Assembly: GCF_040149665.1 (NCBI RefSeq)
Contig: NZ_JBEFLP010000001.1
Location: forward strand, 2,356,001 to 2,420,000
From: Sulfitobacter sp. HNIBRBA3233
GTDB taxonomy: Bacteria; Pseudomonadota; Alphaproteobacteria; Rhodobacterales; Rhodobacteraceae
Length of the DNA stretch: 64,000 nucleotides
Direction: 5' to 3'
Shown: in pieces, positions 9,430-17,477 of the stretch
Numbering within the stretch: the stretch's first letter is position 1
Layout: every line of letters starts with the position of its first letter
Position numbers and translations under genes: made by a program
Notes under the pieces: generated by a model
Told to the model about the DNA's origin: nothing
The model's input: only the letters and a program-made list of their open reading frames with translations
The model's database searches: none

Positions 9430-10265
9430 TCGGATTTCCTCGTCAGGCGCGGGTTCAATGCATCGTTCAGCCCCTCGCCGATCAGGTTGAGCGCCAGCAC
9501 GGTCAGCAGGATCGCCATGCCGGGCAGGAAGGACAGCCACCAGGCGGTGCGGATCACGGTGCGCGCGGCGCCGATCATATAGCCCCAGGACATGATGTTG
9601 GGATCGCCCAGACCCAGAAAGGACAGCGAGCTTTCCAGCAGGATCGCCTGCGCCACCATGAGCGAGGCCAGCACGATGATCGCAGGCAGGGCGTTGGGCA
9701 GCACATGGCGCAGGATGATCTGGGTATTGCCGAGGCCCTGCAGCGTTGCCGCTTCGACGAATTCGCGGGTGCGCAGGCTCAGCACCTCGCCGCGTACCAA
9801 GCGGGCGACAGGAGGCCAGGACACCACCGCGATCGCGATGATGACATAGGTCAGGCTGGGCTGGAAAATCGCCAGCAGCACGATGGCCAGTGCAAAGCTT
9901 GGGATGGTCTGGAAGAACTCGGTAAAGCGCATCAGGATATCGTCGGTCCGGCCCACGAAGTATCCCGCGAGCGCGCCCACAGGCACACCGATGGCAAGCG
10001 CCACGATGGTCGAGACGAGGCCGACCAGAAGGCTCACATAGGCGCCATGGGCAAGACCGGCCAGCACGTCGCGGCCCAGCGCATCGGTGCCAAGCCACAG
10101 GGTGTCATCGGTAAAGGGCGGCAGGAACGGGCGCTGCACCATTTTCCACGGACTTTGCGGAAAGAGAAACGGGGCGGCGATGGCGGCGGCGATCACCAGC
10201 GCGAGGATCACGAGCCCGATGACCGCACCCCTGTTATAGCGGAAGCGTTTCCAGAAATCCTTCAT
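9426..10265 (-). CDS. ABC transporter permease, DppC/OppC type
   Basis: A 279-residue inner-membrane permease with an N-terminal helix (IGLVILALVIAAAIAAPFLF) followed by the characteristic periplasmic stretch ending TLWLGTDALGRDVLAGL, which marks DppC/OppC subunits. Five further helices follow, and the cytoplasmic EAA loop reads EAATLQGLGNTQIILRHVLPN, the site that docks on the ATPase. Start 10265 overlaps the stop of the DppB-type gene by 4 bases and the stop overlaps the ATPase start, so the three are co-translated. It forms the transmembrane channel with the DppB partner. Confidence 0.93.
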   Translation of the reverse strand: MKDFWKRFRYNRGAVIGLVILALVIAAAIAAPFLFPQSPWKMVQRPFLPPFTDDTLWLGTDALGRDVLAGLAHGAYVSLLVGLVSTIVALAIGVPVGALAGYFVGRTDDILMRFTEFFQTIPSFALAIVLLAIFQPSLTYVIIAIAVVSWPPVARLVRGEVLSLRTREFVEAATLQGLGNTQIILRHVLPNALPAIIVLASLMVAQAILLESSLSFLGLGDPNIMSWGYMIGAARTVIRTAWWLSFLPGMAILLTVLALNLIGEGLNDALNPRLTRKSE

Positions 10266-11233
10266 TTGGTCAGCCTTATGCGCGGGTCGATGATGACGTA
10301 GACGACATCGGTAATCAGGTTGAACAGCAGCACCATGGCCCCCGAAATATAGAAGACACCGAGGATCACGGCATAGTCGCGCTGGGCGATCGCCTCGAAC
10401 ATCAGGCGTCCGATGCCGGGCCAGGCAAAGACGGTTTCGGTCAGGATCGCGCCACCGAAGATCTGGCCGGCCTGAAGGCCCGCCAGCGTGATCACCGGCA
10501 ACAGCGCGTTGCGCAGGATATGCCGGCGCTGGATCAGGCTGCGCTTGAGCCCCTTGGCGCGCGCAGTCTTGACGAAATCGAGCCGGCTGACCTCAAGCAT
10601 CGAAGAGCGGGTCATGCGCATGTAGATCGCTGTAAAGAACAGCCCCAGCGTGGTCGCCGGCAGGATCAGGTGCTTGGCCACGTCGAGCACATGGGCAAGG
10701 CCCGTATAGCCCGCGCCGATGGTCGAATAACCAAAGCCCGGCAGCCAGCCCAGCCAGACCGAAAACACCAGCGAGGCCATCAGCGCCACCCAGAAGAGCG
10801 GCGTGGCGTAGAACAGAAGCGCGAGCGTCGAGATGATCGTGTCGCCCCAGGATCCCTGACGGGCGGAGGCGGCGACGCCTGCAATCACGCCCAGCACCAG
10901 TGAAAGCACGAACGCCACGCCGGTCAACAGAAGGGTCGCTGGCAGCCGGTCGGCGATCAGCTCCGCGACCGGCATCTGCTGGCGGTAGGAAAAGCCGAGG
11001 TCGAGCTGCACCGCCCCCTTGAGGTAGGTCCAGAGCTGGACGTGAAGCGGTTGATCCAGTCCGAAGCGGGTGCGCAGGTCGGCGAGGAATTTCTCGTCCG
11101 CGGCGCCGGCCTCACCGGCCATGACGGCGGCGGGATCGCCCGGGGCGGCGTGGATCAGAAGGAAGTTGAAGACGAGGATGGCCAGCAGGATGAAAACCGC
11201 CTTGACCAGCCTGCCCAGAATGAATCGTAGCAC
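10262..11233 (-). CDS. ABC transporter permease, DppB/OppB type
   Basis: A 323-residue permease with six membrane helices, the DppB N-terminus (LRFILGRLVKAVFILLAIL), the periplasmic APGDPA segment and the EAA loop reading TARAKGLKRSLIQRRHILRNALLP. The open frame extends up to a GTG at 11272, but that codon sits inside a 28-base hairpin (11261-11288) between this gene and the binding-protein gene; GTG 11233 lies after the hairpin and gives the usual family N-terminus, so it is preferred. The first few residues therefore remain uncertain (336 residues with the longer start). It is second in the operon after the binding protein, and its stop overlaps the start of the DppC partner. Confidence 0.9.
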   Translation of the reverse strand: MLRFILGRLVKAVFILLAILVFNFLLIHAAPGDPAAVMAGEAGAADEKFLADLRTRFGLDQPLHVQLWTYLKGAVQLDLGFSYRQQMPVAELIADRLPATLLLTGVAFVLSLVLGVIAGVAASARQGSWGDTIISTLALLFYATPLFWVALMASLVFSVWLGWLPGFGYSTIGAGYTGLAHVLDVAKHLILPATTLGLFFTAIYMRMTRSSMLEVSRLDFVKTARAKGLKRSLIQRRHILRNALLPVITLAGLQAGQIFGGAILTETVFAWPGIGRLMFEAIAQRDYAVILGVFYISGAMVLLFNLITDVVYVIIDPRIRLTK

Positions 11234-11260
11234 GCGGTTTGCCCTGATCTTGGAATGAGG

Positions 11261-11288
11261 GGTCCGGGCCACCGCAGCGGCCCGGACC
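11261..11288 (-). terminator. intercistronic hairpin between binding-protein and permease genes
   Basis: GGTCCGGGCC - 8-base loop - GGCCCGGACC, a perfect 10-bp GC-rich stem in the gap between the binding-protein stop (11305) and the permease start. There is no T-run, so it is not a full intrinsic terminator. Hairpins in this position commonly stabilise the upstream binding-protein message or partly stop transcription so that more binding protein than permease is made; that role is inferred. Confidence 0.6.
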
Positions 11289-11304
11289 GGTAAAGCCCTG
11301 AGAC

Positions 11305-12870
11305 TTAGTCCTGGTCGATCCAGACGTCCCGGAAGCCGTCATTCACACCAAGCGCGGTATTGACCGGGTTCTTGATGTTGCAGCGGTAGATCGTCGGGAA
11401 GCCCAGTTCCAGCAGCCACAGGTTTGGCACGTCTGCGACGATGGTATCCTGGATCGTCTTGTAGGCTGCCATGCGGTCATCGGGGTTCGCCATCAGCGCC
11501 GCCTCGTCGAACATCGCGTCGATTTCGGGGTTCTGATAGTTCGACACGTTGTTCCAGGGCGAGCCCGGTTCCGCGTTGGTCGACATATAGGTCCGCGACA
11601 CGCCAAGCGCCGGATCGCCGTACTGGTAGAGGTAGGTGAAGGCCAGATCGAAGTCGCGGTCGGCGACCTTCTGGTTCCAGCCCGCCACGTCGGAGGGCAC
11701 CAGTTCCACGTTCATGCCGATCTCGGTCAGGTTCTGTTTGACCGCTTCCGCCCAGCGCTGCCAGGTCTCGCCGTAAGGCAGACCCAGAAGACGGATGGTT
11801 TCGCCGTCATAGCTCGATTCCGCCAGCAGCGCCTTGGCCTTCTCGGGGTCATAACCGATGTCGGGCGTATCGCCTGCGTAGAAGCGGGTGGAGGACGACA
11901 GCGGGCCGGTTGCGACCTTGCCCAGACCGTTCCACAGCGCGTTCTTCGCGAAATCGCGGTCCAGCGCGTGCATCATGGCCTGACGCACCTTCACGTCATC
12001 CAGTGGCTCGTTGTTCATGTTGATCCAGATCCACGACAGCGGGCCGAAGTATTCCCAGCCCTGATCGGTGATGCAGGTGTTTTCCAGCTCGCGGATGCGC
12101 GGCACGTCGAAGTTCTCTACCGACCCGCCGGGCAGCACGTCGACCTTGCCGGTCTCGTAGGCCACCGCGCGCGACGCCGCATCGGGGATCACATGGTAGT
12201 AGACCTCATCCACGTAGGGCTTGCCTTCCATGTAGTAGTCCTCGTTCTTGACGAGGTGGATGTAGGTGCCCTTGACCCATTCGTTGAACTTGAAGGGGCC
12301 GGTGCCGATGGGCGTGTTGTTGGCCGGATTGTTCACGAAATCCGTGCCTTCATAGATATGCTTGGGAACCATCGGCGCGGTGCCCTGTTCGAAGATGCCG
12401 ATGAAGGGGCCGAAGGGCTGCTTGAGGTTGAAGACAACCGTCAGATCGTCCGGCGTGTCGATGCTTTCGACCCGGTCCATGTAGGTCCGTGTGCGCGGGT
12501 TGGTCTCGCGCAGGAAGACATCCATGGTGAACTTCACATCCTCCGATGTGAACGGCTCGCCGTCGTGAAAGACGACACCCTCGCGCAGCTTGAAGGTATA
12601 GGTTTTGCCGTCCTCGGAAATCTCCCAGGATTCGGCCAGCTGCCCCTCGGGCTTGAGGTCGAAGTCATAGCGCAAAAGGCTTTCGTATATGTCGCCCGCG
12701 ACCATCTGCGTGGGGCCGTTCTGCACGATCCCCAGCATCAGGCCCGGCGGTTCCGGCTGGATCACCACGTTGAGCGTACCGCCCGATTGCGGGTCCCCGT
12801 CCTGCGCGGCCAACGGCCCAGCAAGCGTCAGGGCCGCGACGGCGGCGATGATTTTGAAATGTCTAATCAT
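11305..12870 (-). CDS. ABC transporter substrate-binding protein, dipeptide/oligopeptide (SBP family 5) type
   Basis: A 521-residue precursor starting at ATG 12870, chosen for its GGGGAAAG ribosome site and because it opens directly on a signal peptide (MIRHFKIIAAVAALTLAGPLAAQ, cleavage near AAQ-D). The mature part has SBP_bac_5 features: LAESWEISEDGKTYTFKLRE, GVVFHDGEPFTSEDVKFT, TGPFKFNEW and VKVRQAMMHALDRD. It binds the ligand in the periplasm and delivers it to the two downstream permeases. It is the first transporter gene, downstream of the GntR-type regulator on the same strand with a 108-base gap, and is separated from the permease by a hairpin. SBP family 5 members bind peptides but also opines, sugars and other amines, so the ligand is open. 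Confidence 0.92.
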   Translation of the reverse strand: MIRHFKIIAAVAALTLAGPLAAQDGDPQSGGTLNVVIQPEPPGLMLGIVQNGPTQMVAGDIYESLLRYDFDLKPEGQLAESWEISEDGKTYTFKLREGVVFHDGEPFTSEDVKFTMDVFLRETNPRTRTYMDRVESIDTPDDLTVVFNLKQPFGPFIGIFEQGTAPMVPKHIYEGTDFVNNPANNTPIGTGPFKFNEWVKGTYIHLVKNEDYYMEGKPYVDEVYYHVIPDAASRAVAYETGKVDVLPGGSVENFDVPRIRELENTCITDQGWEYFGPLSWIWINMNNEPLDDVKVRQAMMHALDRDFAKNALWNGLGKVATGPLSSSTRFYAGDTPDIGYDPEKAKALLAESSYDGETIRLLGLPYGETWQRWAEAVKQNLTEIGMNVELVPSDVAGWNQKVADRDFDLAFTYLYQYGDPALGVSRTYMSTNAEPGSPWNNVSNYQNPEIDAMFDEAALMANPDDRMAAYKTIQDTIVADVPNLWLLELGFPTIYRCNIKNPVNTALGVNDGFRDVWIDQD

Positions 12871-12978
12871 AGATCTTTCCCCGTTGTTGATGCCCGTTCG
12901 GACATTATTGCGGCTCATCGCTGAACCGTTCCTTCGATGTGCCATCCCGTTGATCGGGAATAGGCACGGCCAATCGCA

Positions 12979-13662
12979 TCAGTTTTCACCGAGCGACTGG
13001 ATATACTTGGTGATCCCTTTCATCGGTCGTTCGATATCGTCCCGCATCGCAGCTCGGGCTGCTTCCGCATCATGGGTTTCGCAGGCGGCAATTATCAGGT
13101 GATGCTGGGTCACCATTTCGTTGTGGGTCCGGGCATAGTAGCCCGAGATCAGCGGCCCGGTCCGCAGCCACAGCCGGCTGAGCACATCAAGCAGGATCGG
13201 CATGCCCGCGATTTCCGCAAGGGCGAAATGGAACTTTTGGTTCATTTCAATCGCCAGCGGCCATTTTCCCGCCGCACATGCCTCCTCGTTACGCGCCACG
13301 ATCCGCTTGAGCTGGGTGACATCCCTGGGCTGTGCCACCGCCGCGGCACCGGCGGCGGCGAGCCCTTCAAGCTCGGTCCGGATGCGCGTGATCTCGAGAT
13401 AGGCGTCGGTGGTCAGCACCGGCACGCGCACATCCCGCATGCTGCGCTGTTCCAGTGCATTATCCTGCAGCAGCCGCTGAACCGCGTCCCGCACGGGGGT
13501 GGAGCTGGTGCCCAGCGCATCGGCCAGACCACGGATCGTGATCTTCTGGTTCGGTTGCAGCTTGCCCCGGATCAGGTCCTGAGACACCCGCTCGTAAATG
13601 GCGTGACCCAGCGAATCCTTGTTCAGCTCTTTCATCTCACCCCGCGTCGGCGTCAGTGTCAT
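12979..13662 (-). CDS. GntR-family transcriptional regulator (FadR/FCD subfamily)
   Basis: A 227-residue regulator. Residues about 15-80 form the winged helix (HAIYERVSQDLIRGK, ITIRGLADALGTSSTPVRDAVQRL), and the rest is the all-helical FCD ligand domain with its metal-binding histidines (NQKFHFAL, ...HHLIIAACETHDAEAAR). ATG 13662 directly abuts a 19-bp palindrome (13664-13682) and has no ribosome site; ATG 13635 (218 residues, preceded by GGGGTGAG) is an alternative start. It lies between the transporter operon on its own strand and the divergent four-gene catabolic operon, so it is the likely repressor of both, released by a pathway acid or amine. Ligand not predictable. Confidence 0.9.
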   Translation of the reverse strand: MTLTPTRGEMKELNKDSLGHAIYERVSQDLIRGKLQPNQKITIRGLADALGTSSTPVRDAVQRLLQDNALEQRSMRDVRVPVLTTDAYLEITRIRTELEGLAAAGAAAVAQPRDVTQLKRIVARNEEACAAGKWPLAIEMNQKFHFALAEIAGMPILLDVLSRLWLRTGPLISGYYARTHNEMVTQHHLIIAACETHDAEAARAAMRDDIERPMKGITKYIQSLGEN

Positions 13663-13663
13663 T

Positions 13664-13682
13664 TTGATGCATCATGCATCAA
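13664..13682. promoter_or_regulatory. 19-bp palindrome, probable GntR operator
   Basis: TTGATGCATCATGCATCAA is a perfect 9-bp inverted repeat about one central base. It touches the start codon of the GntR-type gene and lies just upstream of the candidate promoter of the divergent catabolic operon. FCD-type GntR proteins bind short palindromes of this kind as dimers, usually to repress themselves and the adjacent operon. Only one copy was seen in this gap. Confidence 0.65.
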
Positions 13683-13687
13683 TTTCG

Positions 13688-13716
13688 TTGAAGCGGCAAA
13701 TCAAAACTGCAATAGT
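13688..13716 (+). promoter_or_regulatory. candidate sigma-70 promoter of the deacetylase operon
   Basis: TTGAAG (13688-13693), a 17-base spacer and AATAGT (13711-13716), each matching 4 of 6 consensus bases with ideal spacing. It begins 5 bases from the 19-bp palindrome, so a bound GntR dimer would sit at about -60, or would block the opposing promoter. The leader to the ATG at 13785 would be about 60 bases. Confidence 0.35.
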
Positions 13717-13784
13717 CTTCTAGGCCGCCATGTGGCGGAGGGCCCCTTGCCCGAATTTTCTACACATAGGCGGAAGGTCTGAGG

Positions 13785-14813
13785 ATGAAGGTATTTTTCG
13801 ACGCGCGTCAGCTGGGTCACGCGCCCGAGGTCTATTTCAGGCGCGGCGCGGCGATGCCCCATCAGGAGCAGCCGCAGCGCGCGGAAATCCTGCGCGACAT
13901 GCTGTTGTCCGAAGGGTTCGAGATCGACGCGCCGGGCGATCACGGCGTCGGCCCGATCAAGGCGGTGCACAACCCCGACTACGTCGATTTCCTGCCCGAT
14001 GCCTACGACCGCTTTGTCGAGAGCGCGGGCACCGAGGCGCTGGCGATTCCCACCATGCATCCGGGCGTGCGGCGCGGGAAAGTGCCGCGCGATATCCACG
14101 GCCAGCTCGGCTGGTGGATGACCGACACCTCCACGCCGCTGACGCCGGGCAGCTGGGATGCGGCCTATTGGTCGGCGCAATCGGCTATAGAGGCGACAGA
14201 GACGGTGATGGCCGGGGCGCGCGCGGCCTATGCGCTCTGCCGTCCGCCGGGGCACCACGCCATGCGCGACTGCTCCAACGGTTTTTGCTTTTTCAATAAC
14301 GCCTGCATCGCGGCGCATCATCTGACCTCGAAATACGCCAAGGTCGCGCTGATCGACGTGGATGTGCATACCGGTAACGGGTCGCTCGATATCCTCTACG
14401 AACGCGGCGACATTTTCTTCTGCTCGCTGCATCCCGATCCGTCGACCTATCCCACCTTCTTTCTCGGCCACGCGGACGAAACGGGCGCGGGCGACGGCGC
14501 CGGCAAGAAGATGAACCTTCTGCTGGAACAGGGTGCGAGCCAGGACACGGTGCTGGAAACGCTTGAGCGGGGCATCGCCGCCGCGCAGGATTTCGGCGCG
14601 GAGGCGCTGGTTGTCTCGCTGGGCTTCGACATGGCCGCCGACGATCCGCTGGCGGCGGTCAAGGTATACCCCGACGGTTTCGCCGCCATGGCCAAGGCGC
14701 TGGCCGCCATGAATCTACCCACCGTGCTGGTGCAGGAGGGCGGCTATCTCGGACCGTCGCTCGCCGACAATGGCCGCGCGTTCCTGACCACCTTCCGCGA
14801 GGCGATCCGGTGA
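13785..14813 (+). CDS. histone-deacetylase-superfamily amidohydrolase, acetylpolyamine amidohydrolase type
   Basis: A 342-residue zinc hydrolase of the arginase/deacetylase fold, the length of bacterial acetylpolyamine amidohydrolases. The catalytic His pair is at 157-158 in PPGHHAMRD; the zinc ligands are the Asp and His of IDVDVHTGNG and the Asp of SLGFDMAADDP; the FCFFNNACIAA segment is also typical. It removes an acetyl group from an N-acetylated amine in the cytoplasm. It opens a four-gene operon: its TGA overlaps the next start as GTGA. Relatives act on N-acetylpolyamines or on other N-acyl amines. Given the kinase and phospholyase-like enzyme downstream, an N-acetyl amino alcohol or N-acetyl hydroxy-amino acid is a reasonable guess. 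Confidence 0.88.
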   Translation: MKVFFDARQLGHAPEVYFRRGAAMPHQEQPQRAEILRDMLLSEGFEIDAPGDHGVGPIKAVHNPDYVDFLPDAYDRFVESAGTEALAIPTMHPGVRRGKVPRDIHGQLGWWMTDTSTPLTPGSWDAAYWSAQSAIEATETVMAGARAAYALCRPPGHHAMRDCSNGFCFFNNACIAAHHLTSKYAKVALIDVDVHTGNGSLDILYERGDIFFCSLHPDPSTYPTFFLGHADETGAGDGAGKKMNLLLEQGASQDTVLETLERGIAAAQDFGAEALVVSLGFDMAADDPLAAVKVYPDGFAAMAKALAAMNLPTVLVQEGGYLGPSLADNGRAFLTTFREAIR

Positions 14814-16372
14814 AAGATCACCCCAAAACCATGAACGGCGCGGAAAGCGTCGTGCGCAGCCTGCATGACGCCGGCGTTGACGTGTGTTTCGCCAATCCCG
14901 GTACATCCGAGATGCAGTTCGTCGATGCGCTGGACCGCACCAAGCTGATGCGCTGCGTGCTGGGACTTTTCGAAGGGGTCGTGACCGGTGCCGCCGATGG
15001 CTATGCCCGGATGGCGGGCAAACCGGCGGTGACGCTGCTGCATCTCGCCCCCGGTTTTGCCAATGCGGCAGCCAATCTGCACAACGCCCGCAAGGCGCGG
15101 GTGCCGATGGTGAACCTCGTAGGCGATCACGCCCTGCGCCACCAGAAATACGATGCCCCCCTGACCGCCGATGTGGCTGGCGCCTGCGCGCCCTTCTCGG
15201 ACTGGGTCCGGTCGGGCAAGGATGCGGACAGTTTCGCCAGCGACGCGATGGAGGCCCTGCGCGTGGCCAGCGGCAAGCCGGGGCGCGTCGCCACGTTGAT
15301 CGCCCCCGCCGACATCGGCTGGAACGAGGGCGGCCAGATGGCCCCGGCGTTGTCGCCCGACGGTCCCGTGCCGCTGGACGAAGCTGCACTGGATCAGGCC
15401 GTCGCAGCCCTGTCGCAAGGGTCATCGACGGTCATCATCGCCGGGAACGGCGTGCTGGAGGACATGACGGCAATGGCCCTCTTGCGGGGCATCGCCGACA
15501 GGTCCGGGGCGCGGATCCTCGCCCCGACCTCGAACCGGAGGGTGGAGCGGGGACAGGGGCGTTTCCCCATTGCCAAGATCCCCTACCCGATCAACGAGGC
15601 GATCGAGAGCCTTGCGCCCTTCTCCCACGCAATCCTGATCGAGACCGTGCCGCCGGTGGCCTTCTTCGCCTATCCCGAAAAGCCCAGCGTGCTGTTGCCG
15701 GAGGGTTGCGAGACCGTGACGCTAGCGGGCGTGGATGGGGACGGACCACAGGCGATTGCCGCCCTTGCCGACCGGGTTGGCGCCAAGGCGGCCACGGCAC
15801 CGGCGGTGGAGATGCCCGCGCGGCCAACGGCGGGGGCCATCACGCTCAAGAACATCGCGGCGGCGATTGCCAATGCGCTGCCCGAGGATGCCATCGTCGT
15901 GGACGAGGCGGTCAGCTGGGGCGGAGCGCTTCATGCGGCGGGCGATGTGGCGCGGCCCAATTCGTGGCTGTCGCTGACCGGTGGTTCCATCGGTATCGGC
16001 ATACCGATGTCCGCGGGTGCCGCCATCGCGCGGCCCGACCGACCGGTCATCACCCTGCAGGCAGACGGATCGGCCATGTACACGCTTCAGGGCCTCTGGA
16101 CCCAGGCGCGCGAAGGATCGAACGTGACCACGATTATTCTGGCCAACCGCGCCTACCAGATCCTGAAGGGAGAGCTGCACAATGTCGGCGCGCAACCCGG
16201 CGAGGATGCGCTCAGCATGCTGAACCTCGACCGGCCTGAGCTGGATTTCGTATCGCTGGCCAAGGGGATGGGTGTGCCGGGCCGCAGCGTCGAAGACGTG
16301 CGCGACCTCATGCAGGCGATCGAGGATGCAGCGGCAGAGCCGGGTCCCTTCCTGATCGAGGCCCTGCTATGA
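14810..16372 (+). CDS. thiamine-diphosphate enzyme, acetolactate-synthase large-subunit-like
   Basis: A 520-residue ThDP enzyme of the IlvB/benzoylformate decarboxylase superfamily, somewhat shorter than true acetolactate synthases. The N-terminal PYR domain has FANPGTSE and the activating Glu55 in LFEGVVTGAADGYARM; the C-terminal PP domain has the cofactor motif beginning ADGSAMYT and ending ILANRAYQIL. The first motif residue is Ala instead of the usual Gly. GTG 14810 overlaps the upstream stop; ATG 14831 is an alternative. No small regulatory subunit gene is nearby, so a role in branched-chain synthesis is unlikely. Decarboxylation or carboligation of a 2-oxo acid from the pathway is more likely. 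Confidence 0.85.
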   Translation: MKDHPKTMNGAESVVRSLHDAGVDVCFANPGTSEMQFVDALDRTKLMRCVLGLFEGVVTGAADGYARMAGKPAVTLLHLAPGFANAAANLHNARKARVPMVNLVGDHALRHQKYDAPLTADVAGACAPFSDWVRSGKDADSFASDAMEALRVASGKPGRVATLIAPADIGWNEGGQMAPALSPDGPVPLDEAALDQAVAALSQGSSTVIIAGNGVLEDMTAMALLRGIADRSGARILAPTSNRRVERGQGRFPIAKIPYPINEAIESLAPFSHAILIETVPPVAFFAYPEKPSVLLPEGCETVTLAGVDGDGPQAIAALADRVGAKAATAPAVEMPARPTAGAITLKNIAAAIANALPEDAIVVDEAVSWGGALHAAGDVARPNSWLSLTGGSIGIGIPMSAGAAIARPDRPVITLQADGSAMYTLQGLWTQAREGSNVTTIILANRAYQILKGELHNVGAQPGEDALSMLNLDRPELDFVSLAKGMGVPGRSVEDVRDLMQAIEDAAAEPGPFLIEALL

Positions 16373-16391
16373 TCCTGTCGACGTTGCCCTG

Positions 16392-17477
16392 ATGACCGGC
16401 GCGCCCCCTTCGCAACCGCCACGCGATACGGTGCCGTATGGTCCGTCCGATCTGCTGTCCCATGATCCGCCCGAGATATCGCTGGATCTGGCGGCGGCGC
16501 TTGCGCGGGATCTCTACGGGATCGCGGGCGCGGCGCAGAAACTGACCGCCGAGAAGGACGCGAATTTTTGCGTGACGGACAGCGCGGGCGCCCAATGGCT
16601 GCTCAAGATCACCAACGCCGCCGAAGACCCCGCCGTCACCGACATGCAGACCGCCGCGCTGCTGCATCTGGGACAGGTCGATCCGACCCTGCCGGTGCCG
16701 CATGTGCGCCTGTCGCTCGACGGACGCTCGACAGAGCGGATTACCCTGCCGACAGGACAGACGCATATCGTGCGGGTGCTGTCCTATCTGGATGGTCTTG
16801 TGCTCAGCAGTGTCACCCGCCCCGTTGCGCTGCACCGCGATATCGGGCGGCTTCTGGGCCGGCTGACGCGGGCGATGCAGGGGTTTTCGCATCCAGCGGC
16901 CGGGCATATCCTGCAATGGGACATCCAGCAGGCCCATCGGTTGCGCCCCATGCTCGACGCGGTCGGCGATGCCGATCTGCGCGGGCGCCTTACCGCCCTG
17001 ATCGACCTTTTCGAAGACGAAATTCAGCCCCGCCTGGGCAGCCTGCGCGCACAGGTCGGGCACAATGATTTCAACCCGCACAATCTGCTGGTGGACGGAC
17101 CGCAGGCAACGCGGCTGACCGGCATCATCGATTTTGGCGACATGGTGCTGACGCCGGTGGTATGCGATCTGGCAGTGGCCTGTTCCTATCAGATTGCCGA
17201 TACCGATCACCCGCTCGAAGATGTGGTGCGTCTGATTGCCGGCTATTCCGAGGTGCTGCCGCTTGAGCCCGAGGAAATCGCTATCCTGCCCGACCTCATC
17301 CGCCTGCGCCACGCCACCAGTCTGACCATCGGATCGTGGCGCGCGCGGCGCTATCCTGAAAACGCCGACTACATCCTGCGCAACGCCGCCGCGTCGCTGC
17401 GCGGGCTCAAGGCGCTGGACCGGATCGGTACAGAGGCGGCCATCACTACCCTTTCGATGGGAGAGACTTCACAATGA
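16392..17477 (+). CDS. APH-fold kinase, hydroxylysine-kinase/homoserine-kinase-like
   Basis: A 361-residue phosphotransferase of the aminoglycoside-phosphotransferase/choline-kinase fold. The catalytic loop is GHNDFNPHNLL (His224, Asp226) and the metal-binding Asp247 lies in GIIDFGDM. The N-terminal lobe shows a modified ATP site: LTAEKDANFCVTDSAGAQWLLKI, with the Lys that holds ATP near residue 69. Its stop overlaps the start of the class-III aminotransferase-fold gene as ATGA. An APH-fold kinase paired with such an enzyme matches the eukaryotic hydroxylysine kinase (AGPHD1) and phospholyase pair, and also bacterial fusions of the two. It therefore probably phosphorylates a hydroxyl of an amino alcohol or hydroxy-amino acid. 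An antibiotic-resistance role is unlikely here. Confidence 0.82.
   Translation: MTGAPPSQPPRDTVPYGPSDLLSHDPPEISLDLAAALARDLYGIAGAAQKLTAEKDANFCVTDSAGAQWLLKITNAAEDPAVTDMQTAALLHLGQVDPTLPVPHVRLSLDGRSTERITLPTGQTHIVRVLSYLDGLVLSSVTRPVALHRDIGRLLGRLTRAMQGFSHPAAGHILQWDIQQAHRLRPMLDAVGDADLRGRLTALIDLFEDEIQPRLGSLRAQVGHNDFNPHNLLVDGPQATRLTGIIDFGDMVLTPVVCDLAVACSYQIADTDHPLEDVVRLIAGYSEVLPLEPEEIAILPDLIRLRHATSLTIGSWRARRYPENADYILRNAAASLRGLKALDRIGTEAAITTLSMGETSQ

Noticed and set aside
7459-9582. Long plus-strand frame (707 codons)
   Set aside because: Antisense to the fused ABC ATPase and the SDR gene.
16392-17477. Aminoglycoside-resistance gene
   Set aside because: The fold is shared with APH enzymes, but the context is a catabolic operon and the partner is a phospholyase-like enzyme, so resistance is unlikely.
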